From: an uncultured Sphingomonadales bacterium | GTDB taxonomy: Bacteria > Pseudomonadota > Alphaproteobacteria > Sphingomonadales > Sphingomonadaceae | Reading direction: 5' to 3' | DNA length: 64,000 nt | Assembly: GCA_903839675.1 (NCBI GenBank) | Contig: CAIMDB010000028.1 | Span: forward strand, 62,001 to 126,000 | Shown: one piece after another, positions 42,796 through 52,732 of the stretch | How positions within the stretch are numbered: position 1 is the stretch's first letter | Layout of the letters: every line of letters begins with the position of its first letter | Position numbers and translations under genes: made by a program | Notes under the pieces: generated by a model | The model's database searches: none | Told to the model about the DNA's origin: nothing | Seen by the model: the letters and a program-made list of their open reading frames with translations, nothing else

Positions 42796-44127
42796 ATGCG
42801 TAAACTTCCTTCCCTCCTCCTTTTCGCAGGCGCTTTGCTCGCGTCGGCATCGGCCTCTGCCCAGATTACCGGCACGGTTACGGATGAAACCGGCAACCAA
42901 TCCTTCGTGGTCGCCATTCCGCCACTTACCACCCCTGAAGATGTTGCCACCCCTGCTGGGCAGACAGCGGATCTCGGCCGAAAAGTCGCGGAGATCATCT
43001 CGAACGATCTGAATGCAACCGATGTCTTCACTCCTAAGGGACCGACGGGTCTGCGCGGCATTACGATGCCAGAAGTCACCGCACCCGCCTTTGGCGAATG
43101 GGAAGGCGTAGGCGCCGAAAACCTCGTTCATGGCTTTGTCCGCGCCAATGCGGATGGCACGCTGATGGTCGGCTGCTACCTCTATGATGTCAGCCTGAAG
43201 TCCGAGATGGTCCGTCAGGGCTATGTCGTTGGGCCACGCGAATGGCGGCGTGCCGCGCACAAATGCGCCGATTCCATCTACTCCCGCCTGTCGGGCGAGA
43301 ATCCGTTCTTTGACAGCCGCATCGCATATATTGCGGAGACGGGCCCCAAGGGGAACCGCGTGAAGCGGCTCGCCATCATGGATTCCGACGGCGCCAATCA
43401 CCGCTTCATCACCAACGGTCAGGCGCTGGCGCTGACCCCGCGTTTCTCCCCCGATTACAAATCAATCGTCTATGTCTCGTACATTGAACGGCGGGCGCGG
43501 GTTTATGTCTATGACATCACAAGCGGCCGCCAGCGGCTCGTGACCGAAAGTCCCAACCAGACATTCAGCCCGCGCTGGTCGCCCGATGGCGCGTCCATCC
43601 TCTATTCGATGAGCGTCGGTGGCAATACTGACCTATATCGCGTGTCGTCTGCAGGCGGCGGAACCCCCGTCCGCCTCACCAACACGCCCGCTATCGAAAC
43701 CGGGGGGAGCTATTCCCCCGACGGGTCAAAGATTGTGTTTGAAAGTGACCGGTCCGGCAGCCAGCAAATCTACGTGATGAACGCCGACGGCACCGGCCAA
43801 CAGCGCATCAGCTTTGCCGGAGGCAATTATGCAACGCCGGAATGGAGCCCGCGCGGCAACCTTATCGCCTTCACCCGGGTCGGCGGCGGGGCGTTTCGTA
43901 TCGGCGTCATGAGCCCGTCTGGCAGCGGCGAAAAACTGTTGACCAACAGCTGGCAGGATGAAGCCCCGACATGGTCCCCCAATGGCCGCGTCATCCAATT
44001 CTTCCGGACCGCCCAAGGCTCCGGCAAGACGGCGGTGATGCAAGTTGACGTGACCGGCGCCAAGGAACGCAAGATCGACACCCCCGTTGACGGGTCAGAT
44101 CCGGCATGGGGGCCCATCCTTCCCTAA
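42796..44127 (+). CDS. tolB: TolB periplasmic beta-propeller
   Basis: A 443-residue exported protein with signal peptide MRKLPSLLLFAGALLASASASAQ. Residues ~25-160 form the N-terminal TolB domain. Then come WD40-like PD40 repeats with the recurring pattern (A/S)WSPDGxxIxF (FSPRWSPDGASILYSMS, YSPDGSKIVFESDRSG, WSPRGNLIAFTR, WSPNGRVIQFFR). It binds Pal and TolA. Two bases after tolA. Confidence 0.96.
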   Translation: MRKLPSLLLFAGALLASASASAQITGTVTDETGNQSFVVAIPPLTTPEDVATPAGQTADLGRKVAEIISNDLNATDVFTPKGPTGLRGITMPEVTAPAFGEWEGVGAENLVHGFVRANADGTLMVGCYLYDVSLKSEMVRQGYVVGPREWRRAAHKCADSIYSRLSGENPFFDSRIAYIAETGPKGNRVKRLAIMDSDGANHRFITNGQALALTPRFSPDYKSIVYVSYIERRARVYVYDITSGRQRLVTESPNQTFSPRWSPDGASILYSMSVGGNTDLYRVSSAGGGTPVRLTNTPAIETGGSYSPDGSKIVFESDRSGSQQIYVMNADGTGQQRISFAGGNYATPEWSPRGNLIAFTRVGGGAFRIGVMSPSGSGEKLLTNSWQDEAPTWSPNGRVIQFFRTAQGSGKTAVMQVDVTGAKERKIDTPVDGSDPAWGPILP

Positions 44128-44245
44128 GCGAACCGCACCATATCAGTGCAGGTTGAGTGGCAGGACGAGATCCAAGCACTTGACCTCAACGCCCGTTCTG
44201 CCAATTCTAAGCGGGAACAGGTGGAACAATGACAGGAGTCCAAAA

Positions 44246-44761
44246 ATGAAAAGAAACAGTGCCACCGCCTTGCTGCTGGCCGTCAGCCTGATCGCTGTCG
44301 CCGGGTGTGCGAAGAAGCAAAAGCCTGAAGATCTGCCACCGCCGCCCATTGGCGCCGAAGGCAATACAGGTGCCGTCGCAGCGCCAACCGGGCCTGCACC
44401 GGGATCACAGGCTGATTTTGTCGCCAGCATCACCGCCGACCGTATCTATTTTGACACCGATAAATCGGATGTCGACGCTGAAGATCAAGCCACTTTGGCG
44501 AGCCAGGCTGAATGGCTGAAGAAATATCCCAACACCCGGGCCACAATTGAAGGCCACGCCGATGAACGCGGAACGCGGGATTACAACATCGCACTTGGTG
44601 CACGCCGCGCCAATTCTGCTAAGAATGCGCTGGCCTCGATGGGCATTGATGCCGCCCGCATCTCCACCGTCAGCTATGGCAAAGAACGGCCGGAAGCTCT
44701 GGGATCAACCGAAGCGGATTGGGCCCGCAACCGCCGCGCGGTGACGGTGACGGTTCAGTAA
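44246..44761 (+). CDS. pal: Peptidoglycan-associated lipoprotein Pal
   Basis: A 171-residue lipoprotein: lipobox IAVAGC with lipidated cysteine 21, then a Pro-rich linker. The OmpA-like domain has RIYFDTDKSDVD, TIEGHADERGTRDYNIALGARRANSAKNAL and SYGKERPEALGSTEADWARNRRAV, with the diaminopimelate-binding Asp and Arg. It tethers the outer membrane to peptidoglycan. GGAG upstream fixes the start; the longer open frame overlaps the tolB end. Confidence 0.96.
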   Translation: MKRNSATALLLAVSLIAVAGCAKKQKPEDLPPPPIGAEGNTGAVAAPTGPAPGSQADFVASITADRIYFDTDKSDVDAEDQATLASQAEWLKKYPNTRATIEGHADERGTRDYNIALGARRANSAKNALASMGIDAARISTVSYGKERPEALGSTEADWARNRRAVTVTVQ

Positions 44762-44805
44762 ATATCTGTGCGCTCAGGGTGAGCGCAGTGGATTGAAAAA
44801 GAATA

Positions 44806-44845
44806 AGGCCCCCGCAGGACTGGTCCGGCGGGGGCCTATTCTTTT
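44806..44845. terminator. Bidirectional terminator after pal
   Basis: AGGCCCCCGC and GCGGGGGCCT arms with an inner GGAC/GTCC; TTCTTTT follows on the plus strand and TTATTCTTTTT on the minus strand. Serves pal and the convergent small gene. Confidence 0.85.
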
Positions 44846-44859
44846 ACGCAGAGATCAGC

Positions 44860-45165
44860 TTAGCTGACGCGCGTGCCCGACAGCGGGAAGGTACCGAAGG
44901 CGCCGGCCTTGACCGAACCGGTGACCGTGTCGCCATCAACAGTGGCCGAGCCTTCAAGGGTCATCGGCATCGGAACCGTCATCTTCATCGACCAGGTCAG
45001 CGTGTTGCCGTCCATCTTTCCGTCAGTGATGTCGACCGAACCCTGCGGGCCGGAATTGGTGCCGGTCCAGCTGGTGCCATCTGCACCGGGGTTCACGACG
45101 ATCGTCGACTTCTGGTCGCCGAGGGGTGATTTCACAATGCATTCATAGGTGCCTGCAACGCTCAT
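44860..45165 (-). CDS. Conserved small beta-rich protein
   Basis: A 101-residue protein without a signal peptide. MSVAGTYECIVKSPLGDQKSTIVVNPGADGTSWTGTNSGPQGSVDITDGKMDGNTLTWSMKMTVPMPMTLEGSATVDGDTVTGSVKAGAFGTFPLSGTRV reads as about eight beta strands. Proteins of this pattern (GxYxxxxxSPxGxQ...G...G) are common in sphingomonads and other Gram-negatives, of unknown function. GGAGAG sets the start. Lies upstream of nothing else; 30 bp after the peptidase end on the same strand. Confidence 0.85.
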   Translation of the reverse strand: MSVAGTYECIVKSPLGDQKSTIVVNPGADGTSWTGTNSGPQGSVDITDGKMDGNTLTWSMKMTVPMPMTLEGSATVDGDTVTGSVKAGAFGTFPLSGTRVS

Positions 45166-45191
45166 TATACTCTCCTTCATGCCACGGGAGG

Positions 45192-48005
45192 TCAGTTTCC
45201 GCCCGCCTGGGACATTAGTTCGACTGGAAGTCCAAGTTTTTCAAGCTGTGGACGAACAATTTTCGCATCGCCCACCACGACCCACAACATCTGGTCCGGT
45301 TTCAAAACCGCCCGAATGGACGCATCCAGCTGCGCGCCCGTCATGCCGCGATATTGTGACGCTAGGGAATCGTAGAAATCATCCGCCCGACCGTAAAGCG
45401 CATTGCGTTGCAGCGCGCTGAGCACGGCGTCGGAGGTTTCATAGCTGCCGGGCAGTTCAAGGATGTTGCCATTGATGATCCGCGCCCGTTCTTCCGCCGT
45501 TATCCCCTTGGTTGAGAGAAAATCGGTCATGTCAGCCTTGATCGCGGCGATTGATTCGCCCGTTCGGTCGGCCTGAACAGGTGCCAGGACAATGTAAGGC
45601 ACATCGCCTGCCACGCGATTGATGGAGGCCCGCACGCCGTAAGACCAGCCTTTGGTTTCCCGCAAATTGGTGTTGATACGCGACAGGAAATCGGTGCCCA
45701 GCGCTTGATTGGCGGTGACCAGCGTTTCCAGGTCATCCGTCCCCTTTTTCGGCAGGACCTGACCACCAAGGATGTAAGACTGCGGTGATCCCGGCCGGTC
45801 AATGAGGACAATGCGCGGCGTGGCGGGTGCGATGGTTCCGCCCGACGGTTTCGTCCCAGCCGTTCCTTGCGCGGCCCAATGGCCAAACTGCACGTCCAAC
45901 GCCTTGGTGATTTTGCCGAGCGGCTGATCACTCACGACAAACAGCGTCGCCTTTTCCGGGCGGATCCATGCACGATGGAACGATACCATATCCTCGCGCG
46001 TCAGCTTCTGCACGCTATCGGAATTTCCAGAACCGGTGAACGACACGCCATAAGGATGCGTCGACCCATAGAGGAGCGGCGGCAATGTGCGCAGCGCAAT
46101 GCTTTGCGGGTTCTTCAGTTCAGACTGGATGCGCGCCAGTTGCTGGTCCCGCAGACGTGCAACTTCCGCAGGCACGAAATCGGGCTTCAGCACCACATCC
46201 CCAAATAAGGCGAGCGATGGCGCAAGATTGGCCGACAGCGCCGTGAGGCTGATCGACGTTCGATCGAGCGACGCGCCGATGCCGATGTCCGCGCCAAGCC
46301 GCTCCTGCTCTTCCGCGATCTGAACCGACGTCCGGCCTGCCGCCCCTTCATCGAGCAGCGAGAGCATCAGCGCCTGTGTGCCCTGCTTGTCGCGCGGGTC
46401 TGCGACATTGCCCACATCAAAGCTCATCGCGATCTGCGTCATCGGCACGGCGGTGCGGCGGACATAGACAATGGGAATGCCGTTGGAGAGCTTGGACCGC
46501 TCGATATCGGGGAAGTCGAGATCGGCAATCGCGTCAACAGGCGGCGGAGTGATGGTCGGCGCAGGCAGCGTTTCTGCTGGCGTAGGCGCTTCCCCCTCCA
46601 CCAGAGGTGCTGATTTTGGGCGCGCTTCAGCATAAGCGTCCCGCTCACCGGGTTCGACCGTCAGCGCATAAACAGGCCGGGTCAGCCAGGTCTGCATCGC
46701 GCGGGTGACTTCCGCAGGCTTGATGGTGGCAAGCGCGTTCAGTTCCTTCTTATAGGCGTTGCTGTCCCCCAGATAGAGTTCGCCTTCAGCCAGCTTCACC
46801 GCCTTGCCGCTGAAATCACCCACCTGTTCCAGCCCCGCGATGGTCGAAGAGACGGCCTGCGTTGCCACGCGTCGCACTTCATCTTCGGTCGGGCCGGTCT
46901 TGATGTAATCGCCGACCAGTTGATCGAGACGTTTGGCGAGCACCGCGGGGTCCACGCCCGGGCGAACATCGGCCGACACCGTGACCCAGCCGAGCTGCGC
47001 GCCTTCAGAATAATAAGCCGACACGCCGACCGCGAGCTTTTCATCCCGCACCAGCGCATTGTCGAGGCGGGAGCTGGAAAGCCCCCCCAGCACATGCGCG
47101 CCGACGCGCAGGCCAACCGCATCCGGATTGTCGATGCCGGGGACGGCCCAATAGCGATAGAGCCGCGTCGTCGCGACGCGGTCCTTCATCACTTCCGACT
47201 TAGGGGCATCGAGTGTGGGGATCGGCACCGCAATTTTGGCCTGCTTCGGCCCCGCCGCAATGCCGCCAAACCACTTCTCAACAAGCGGCCGGGCTGTCTT
47301 TGCGTCAATGTCCCCGGCCAACACGAGGACGGCATTGTTCGGCCCGTAATGCTGACGGAACCAGTCCTTAACATCCTCAAGGCTGGCGGCATCAAGGTCT
47401 GCCATCGATCCGATGACGGAATGGCCATAGGGGTGATCTTCCGGCAGCGTGCCTTTCAGCTGCGCATATTGGACAAGGCCATAAGGCTGGTTGTCGCGCT
47501 GGCGCTTCTCATTCTGGACGACGCCGATCTGATTGGTCAGCTTCTCTTGGGTGACGGCACCCAGCAGATGCCCCATCCGGTCGCTTTCCAGGAACAACGC
47601 CCGTTCCAGAGCGCCTGTGGGTACCGTCTGGAAATAGTTCGTCCGGTCAAACCATGTCGTGCCATTCAGGTCGGTCGCGCCCAAAGCCTGCATCGGCGCG
47701 AAATAATCCCCCGGCGCATTTTCAGAGCCATTGAACATCAGATGCTCAAACAAATGGGCAAAGCCTGTCTTGCCTTTGGGCTCATGCTTGGAGCCCACGT
47801 CATACCACATGGAGACCGCAACGACGGGCGCCTTACGGTCCGTATGTACGATAACGCGCAGGCCATTTGGCAGAGTGAACTTCTCATGCGGGATGTTCAC
47901 TTGTTTGATCAGCTTGGCGACCGGCACCGGGGCTTGCACCTTCTGGGCCAGCACGGGCGGCGCGAGAATGGTGGAGGCCATCAGGGCAAGAGCGAAAAGG
48001 CGCAT
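45192..48005 (-). CDS. M16-family zinc peptidase, periplasmic two-module form
   Basis: A 937-residue exported protease. Signal peptide MRLFALALMASTILAPPVLAQ with GAAGGA upstream fixes the start. The N-terminal half is active: H84-L-F-E87-H88 inverted zinc motif in GFAHLFEHLMF, with the third ligand Glu in VVQNEKRQRDNQPYG about 75 residues on. The C-terminal half (from ~470) repeats the fold without the motif, as in pitrilysin-like periplasmic members. It probably clears peptides or misfolded envelope proteins. Divergent from the M28 peptidase gene across 143 bp. Confidence 0.94.
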   Translation of the reverse strand: MRLFALALMASTILAPPVLAQKVQAPVPVAKLIKQVNIPHEKFTLPNGLRVIVHTDRKAPVVAVSMWYDVGSKHEPKGKTGFAHLFEHLMFNGSENAPGDYFAPMQALGATDLNGTTWFDRTNYFQTVPTGALERALFLESDRMGHLLGAVTQEKLTNQIGVVQNEKRQRDNQPYGLVQYAQLKGTLPEDHPYGHSVIGSMADLDAASLEDVKDWFRQHYGPNNAVLVLAGDIDAKTARPLVEKWFGGIAAGPKQAKIAVPIPTLDAPKSEVMKDRVATTRLYRYWAVPGIDNPDAVGLRVGAHVLGGLSSSRLDNALVRDEKLAVGVSAYYSEGAQLGWVTVSADVRPGVDPAVLAKRLDQLVGDYIKTGPTEDEVRRVATQAVSSTIAGLEQVGDFSGKAVKLAEGELYLGDSNAYKKELNALATIKPAEVTRAMQTWLTRPVYALTVEPGERDAYAEARPKSAPLVEGEAPTPAETLPAPTITPPPVDAIADLDFPDIERSKLSNGIPIVYVRRTAVPMTQIAMSFDVGNVADPRDKQGTQALMLSLLDEGAAGRTSVQIAEEQERLGADIGIGASLDRTSISLTALSANLAPSLALFGDVVLKPDFVPAEVARLRDQQLARIQSELKNPQSIALRTLPPLLYGSTHPYGVSFTGSGNSDSVQKLTREDMVSFHRAWIRPEKATLFVVSDQPLGKITKALDVQFGHWAAQGTAGTKPSGGTIAPATPRIVLIDRPGSPQSYILGGQVLPKKGTDDLETLVTANQALGTDFLSRINTNLRETKGWSYGVRASINRVAGDVPYIVLAPVQADRTGESIAAIKADMTDFLSTKGITAEERARIINGNILELPGSYETSDAVLSALQRNALYGRADDFYDSLASQYRGMTGAQLDASIRAVLKPDQMLWVVVGDAKIVRPQLEKLGLPVELMSQAGGN

Positions 48006-48148
48006 TTGGGTTCCTTCAACTTGGACGTGGCGCTGTTCTACCCGCAGGCGGGAGGGGCGCAACGCCGGATGGCAAAAGAGAGCTGAACATCCGATTGACG
48101 CAGACCTGTCACATCTGCAACGCTGACTTGTTCAGACCGGAGTTTCCA

Positions 48149-49765
48149 ATGCGTTTTCAAAATTGTACCGCCCTTGCCTTTCTCTCCCTTCTTCCCGCCA
48201 GCCTATCCGCCGCGCCCGGGGACAGCATCACGCCGGATGCAGTGAAGGCCCATGTGACCTTCCTTGCCGATGATCTGTTGGAAGGCCGCGACACCGGCGC
48301 CAAGGGCCATGAGATCGCCGCCCGTTATGTCGCCACCCAATTCGCCGGCATGGGCCTGACGCCTGCCAATAAGGGCGACTGGTATCAGCGCGTCCCGATG
48401 GTTGAGATCAAGCCCAATGCCGATGCGCAGTTCAGCGTGAACGGGACCAGCTTTGAACATCTGAAGCAAGTCGTCGTCTCCGGCAGCGCCGGCAAGAGCG
48501 GGGAACGTGTTGAAGGCCGCGTGGTCTTTGGCGGCTTCTGCATCGACCGGCCCGAATATGGCCTCAACGATCTCAAGACACTCAATGTAAAGGCCAAGAT
48601 CGTCGCCTGCCTGTCAGGCTTCCCCAAGGGGATGCCGAGCGACATTGGCGCGCATCTTAATGCGGAAAAGGCAAAGATCCTCTCCCAGCGCGGCGCCATC
48701 GGGCTGATCTCGCTCCGGTCGCTGGAGCGGGAAAAGCAGACACCCTGGTCGCGCGTGCTGGAATATGCCGACAACCGCTCCGTCCGCTGGACCAATGCGG
48801 ATGGCAGCCCGTTTGACACCGCCCCCAATTTGCGCGCGTCCGCCACGCTGGACCGGGCGGCTGCCGACGCGCTTTTTGCCGGCACCAAGCGCAGCTTTGC
48901 GGGCATCCTTGCCGAAGCTGATGCCAAGGGCGGCAAGCCCAAGCCGTTCGACACCGGCAAGACTGCCGTCATTGGCCGCACAACCGCGCTCACCCCCTTC
49001 ACCAGCCCCAATGTTATCGGGATGCTGCCGGGCTCTGACCCCGCCTTCGCCAATGAATATGTCGTCGTCATGGGCCACCTTGATCACATCGGCATCAAGC
49101 CCGGCGTGACCTCCGGCGACGCCATCAACAATGGCGCTATGGACAATGCGACGGGCATTGCGACGATGCTGGAGGCCGCCCGCGCCATGGCCGCCAACCC
49201 GAACCGGCCCAAGCGCCCGGTGCTGTTTGTGGCTGTGACCGGCGAAGAGAAAGGCCTGCTCGGCGCAGACTATCTCTCGCGCTTCTCCGTCGTGCCAGAG
49301 GGCGGTCGCGTGGTCGCGGTCGTCAATCTCGACATGCCGATCCTGACCTATGACTTTACCGACGTGGTCGCCTTCGGGGCGGAGCATTCGACGCTTGGCC
49401 CGATCGTTGCTGCCGCGACTGCCAAGGATGGCGTTGCCCTGTCGCCCGATCCGATGCCGGAAGAAGGCCTGTTCACCCGGTCTGACCATTACCGCTTTGT
49501 CCAGCAGGGGGTGCCTTCCATCTTCCTCGTGACCGGCCATGCAGGTCCGGGGGCCAAGGCGTTCAGCGACTTTCTGAAAACGCATTATCACCGCGTGTCG
49601 GATGATCTGGCCTTGCCACTCAACTGGAATGCGGCGGCTAAATTCTCGCGCATCAATATGCTGATCGCGACTGAAATCGCCAACGCGCCGGAAGCGCCGA
49701 AATGGTATGCCGACAGCTTCTTCGGCAAGGTGTTCGCACCGGAGGCGGCCAAGGCCAAGCGCTGA
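48149..49765 (+). CDS. M28-family zinc aminopeptidase, secreted
   Basis: A 538-residue exported protein (signal peptide MRFQNCTALAFLSLLPASLSA). A PA domain is inserted at ~130-240. Zinc ligands are visible in VVMGHLDHIG (His), NNGAMDNATGIA (bridging Asp; usually NGADDNASG), AVTGEEKGLLGADYL (catalytic and binding Glu), VVNLDMP (Asp) and FTRSDHYRFVQQGVP (His). It trims N-terminal residues of peptides in the periplasm. The start with CGGAG upstream is preferred over an ATG 18 codons earlier. The M16 peptidase on the opposite strand may act in the same process. Confidence 0.92.
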   Translation: MRFQNCTALAFLSLLPASLSAAPGDSITPDAVKAHVTFLADDLLEGRDTGAKGHEIAARYVATQFAGMGLTPANKGDWYQRVPMVEIKPNADAQFSVNGTSFEHLKQVVVSGSAGKSGERVEGRVVFGGFCIDRPEYGLNDLKTLNVKAKIVACLSGFPKGMPSDIGAHLNAEKAKILSQRGAIGLISLRSLEREKQTPWSRVLEYADNRSVRWTNADGSPFDTAPNLRASATLDRAAADALFAGTKRSFAGILAEADAKGGKPKPFDTGKTAVIGRTTALTPFTSPNVIGMLPGSDPAFANEYVVVMGHLDHIGIKPGVTSGDAINNGAMDNATGIATMLEAARAMAANPNRPKRPVLFVAVTGEEKGLLGADYLSRFSVVPEGGRVVAVVNLDMPILTYDFTDVVAFGAEHSTLGPIVAAATAKDGVALSPDPMPEEGLFTRSDHYRFVQQGVPSIFLVTGHAGPGAKAFSDFLKTHYHRVSDDLALPLNWNAAAKFSRINMLIATEIANAPEAPKWYADSFFGKVFAPEAAKAKR

Positions 49766-50141
49766 GCCCGCTTCCGGAAGGTACGGAAGTGGAGGAAGTC
49801 GAGGGCCTCAAGGCGCTGAAATAGGCACCTTGTAGGAGGGTCGCGACTTCGGCGCTTCCCTCGCGCTCAGGCTGAGCCTGTCGAAGCCTGCCCCCACCCC
49901 ATTTCGTCATGCTGAACTTGTTTCAGCATAACCGGGCGGAGACATCCTTTCATCCGGCCAGCACGCACCAATCTGTTATCCTGAAACAAGTTCAGGATGA
50001 CGAGGAGCAGTCGTGCTTTTGTACACCATGCCCAACCCCCTTGCGCAATCCACCCCTTGTAGGACAGCATCTAGATTACACACGCGCCCCTTGTGTGACG
50101 AATATGCAACACTACATCGGATGTGAAAGAAAGGGGAAGCT
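49766..50141. other. 375-bp gap with dispersed repeats before clpB
   Basis: Contains a single arm CTGAGCCTGTCGAAGCC (49872-49888), ATGCTGAA-CTTGT-TTCAGCAT (49909-49929) and ATCCTGAA-ACAAG-TTCAGGAT (49978-49998). A possible heat-shock promoter with CTTG boxes lies at ~50037-50110. No gene seen. Confidence 0.7.
50079..50112 (+). promoter_or_regulatory. Possible RpoH-type promoter of clpB
   Basis: CCCCTTGTG with ~17 bp to CACTACAT is similar to the alphaproteobacterial sigma-32 pattern (CTTG, then CYTATNT). A second CTTG box occurs ~40 bp upstream. The match is loose; it is named because clpB is a classic heat-shock gene. Confidence 0.3.
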
Positions 50142-52715
50142 ATGAACCTCGAAAAATTCACAGACCGCGCCAAAGGCTTTCTCCAGTCGGCGCAAACCGT
50201 TGCGATCCGGGTCAATCATCAGCGGATCGCGCCCGAGCATTTGCTGAAGGCGTTGCTCGAAGACAATGAAGGCATGTGCGCCGGGCTGATCAAGGCCTCG
50301 GGCGGCGATGCCGCTGCCGCCGTGCGTGAGACCGATGCAGCGCTGGCCAAGATTCCCGCCGTGTCGGGTTCGGGCGCCAACCAGCCGCCGGGCCTCGACA
50401 ATGATTTGGTCCGCGTTCTCGACCAAGCCGAGCAAGTCGCGGCCAAGGCGGGCGACAGCTATGTCACCGTCGAGCGATTATTGCTCGCCCTCACGCTTGC
50501 CACCACGACCGAAGCCGGAAAGGCGCTCGCCAAAGCGGGCCTCAAGGCCGAAGCGCTGAACGCCGCCATCAATGAACTGCGCAAAGGCAAGTCGGCGGAC
50601 ACCGCATCCGCCGAAGACCGTTATGATGCGCTGAAGAAGTTCGCGCGTGACCTCACGGAAGCGGCGCGCGAAGGCAAGCTCGACCCTGTGATCGGCCGCG
50701 ATGAGGAAATCCGCCGCACGATCCAGATCCTTGCTCGGCGGACCAAGAACAACCCTGTCCTCATCGGTGAACCCGGCGTCGGCAAGACGGCGATTGCGGA
50801 AGGCCTTGCCCAGCGCATCGTCAATGGCGATGTGCCCGATACGCTGAAGGACCGCACGCTCATGTCACTCGACATGGGCAGCCTGATTGCGGGCGCCAAA
50901 TATCGTGGCGAGTTTGAAGAGCGGCTGAAAGGTGTGCTTGACGAGGTAAAGGCCGGAGAGGGCCATATCATCCTCTTCATCGATGAGATGCACACGCTGA
51001 TCGGTGCGGGCAAATCCGAAGGCGCGATGGACGCGGGCAATTTGCTGAAGCCCGCGCTGGCGCGCGGCGAGCTGCACTGCATTGGTGCGACCACGCTCGA
51101 TGAATATCAAAAGCATGTCGAAAAGGACGCCGCGCTCCAGCGGCGCTTCCAGCCCGTCTTTGTGGGCGAGCCGACGGTGGAGGACACCATCTCCATCCTG
51201 CGCGGCCTGAAGGAGAAGTATGAGCTGCACCACGGCGTGCGCATCACCGATGGCGCGCTCGTATCTGCCGCGACCCTTTCCAACCGCTACATCGCCGACC
51301 GCTTCCTGCCGGACAAAGCCATCGACCTGATGGACGAAGCCGCCAGCCGTCTTCGCATGGAGGTGGAGTCCAAGCCCGAAGAGATTGAAACGCTCGACCG
51401 CAAGATCATCCAACTCAAGATTGAGCGCGAGGCGCTGAAGCGTGAGACCGATCAGGCGTCCAAAGACCGGCTGGAAACGCTGGAAGGCGATCTGGCGAAC
51501 TTGGAACAGCAGTCCGCCGAGCTCACCACCCGCTGGATGGGCGAGAAGGACAAGATTGCAGGCGAAGCCAAAATCAAGACGGCGCTCGACGCCGCCCGCT
51601 CCGAATTGGAACAGGCGCAGCGCGGCGGTGACCTCGCCAAGGCGGGGGAGCTGCAATATGGCACCATCCCCACGCTCGAAAAGCAATTGGCCGAAGCCGC
51701 AGGTGCCGCCGAAGGGGCGATGCTGCGCGAGGAAGTGACGGCGGATGACATTGCCGCGGTCGTCGCCAAATGGACGGGCATTCCCGTGGAACGCATGATG
51801 ACGGGCGAGCGGGAAAAGTTGCTCGCGATGGAAGCGACCATCGGCAAGCGCGTCATCGGGCAGGCCGATGCGGTGAAGGCTGTCTCCACCGCCGTCCGCC
51901 GCGCGCGTGCGGGATTGCAGGACCCCAACCGGCCTTTGGGCAGCTTCCTGTTCCTCGGCCCAACGGGAGTCGGCAAGACCGAACTGACCAAGGCGCTGGC
52001 CGGATTCATGTTCGATGATGACAATGCGATGGTCCGCATCGACATGTCGGAGTTCATGGAAAAGCATTCGGTCGCACGCCTGATCGGCGCCCCTCCGGGC
52101 TATGTCGGCTATGAAGAAGGCGGCGTCCTGACCGAGGCGGTCCGGCGCAGGCCCTATCAGGTCATCCTGTTTGATGAGGTGGAAAAGGCGCACAGCGACG
52201 TCTTCAACATTCTGTTGCAGGTGCTGGACGACGGCCGACTGACCGACGGCCAGGGCCGCACGGTCGACTTCACCAACACGATCATCGTGCTCACCTCAAA
52301 CCTCGGCTCGCAATATATTGCGGGGCTTGGCGAAGGCGAGAGCGTGGAGTCCGTCGAACCGCAGGTGATGGAAATCGTGCGCGGACATTTCCGCCCCGAA
52401 TTCCTCAACCGTCTGGATGAGATCATCCTGTTCCACCGCCTAGGCGTGGAACATATGGCACCGATTGTGGACATTCAGGTGGGCCGCGTCGCCAAGCTGT
52501 TGAAGGACCGCAAGGTGACGCTCGACCTGACCGACGCCGCCCGCGCCTGGCTGGGTCGGGTCGGTTATGACCCAATCTATGGCGCGCGGCCCCTGAAGCG
52601 GGCTGTGCAGCGATACCTGCAAGATCCGCTCGCCGACAAAATCCTGCGCGGCGACGTGCTCGATGGCTCCACCGTCCATGTGGATGAGGGCGACGGGCAG
52701 CTTGTGTTGAGTTGA
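50142..52715 (+). CDS. clpB: ClpB disaggregase chaperone
   Basis: An 857-residue Hsp100. Residues 1-145 form the N-domain ([41 protein letters not shown]). The first AAA+ module has [15 protein letters not shown] (~209). A coiled-coil middle domain at ~400-525 ([21 protein letters not shown]) distinguishes it from ClpA. The second AAA+ has [15 protein letters not shown] (~606), [30 protein letters not shown] and a C-terminal D2 small domain. Solubilises aggregates with DnaK. Monocistronic, GGGGAAG ribosome site. Converges with the hydroxylase gene 17 bp away. Confidence 0.97.
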   Translation: MNLEKFTDRAKGFLQSAQTVAIRVNHQRIAPEHLLKALLEDNEGMCAGLIKASGGDAAAAVRETDAALAKIPAVSGSGANQPPGLDNDLVRVLDQAEQVAAKAGDSYVTVERLLLALTLATTTEAGKALAKAGLKAEALNAAINELRKGKSADTASAEDRYDALKKFARDLTEAAREGKLDPVIGRDEEIRRTIQILARRTKNNPVLIGEPGVGKTAIAEGLAQRIVNGDVPDTLKDRTLMSLDMGSLIAGAKYRGEFEERLKGVLDEVKAGEGHIILFIDEMHTLIGAGKSEGAMDAGNLLKPALARGELHCIGATTLDEYQKHVEKDAALQRRFQPVFVGEPTVEDTISILRGLKEKYELHHGVRITDGALVSAATLSNRYIADRFLPDKAIDLMDEAASRLRMEVESKPEEIETLDRKIIQLKIEREALKRETDQASKDRLETLEGDLANLEQQSAELTTRWMGEKDKIAGEAKIKTALDAARSELEQAQRGGDLAKAGELQYGTIPTLEKQLAEAAGAAEGAMLREEVTADDIAAVVAKWTGIPVERMMTGEREKLLAMEATIGKRVIGQADAVKAVSTAVRRARAGLQDPNRPLGSFLFLGPTGVGKTELTKALAGFMFDDDNAMVRIDMSEFMEKHSVARLIGAPPGYVGYEEGGVLTEAVRRRPYQVILFDEVEKAHSDVFNILLQVLDDGRLTDGQGRTVDFTNTIIVLTSNLGSQYIAGLGEGESVESVEPQVMEIVRGHFRPEFLNRLDEIILFHRLGVEHMAPIVDIQVGRVAKLLKDRKVTLDLTDAARAWLGRVGYDPIYGARPLKRAVQRYLQDPLADKILRGDVLDGSTVHVDEGDGQLVLS

Positions 52716-52732
52716 AGGTGGGGCGTCCCCTG

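Noticed and set aside
46920-48086. 388-codon plus-strand open frame
   Set aside because: Antisense of the N-terminal half of the M16 peptidase, whose zinc motif and signal peptide are unambiguous.
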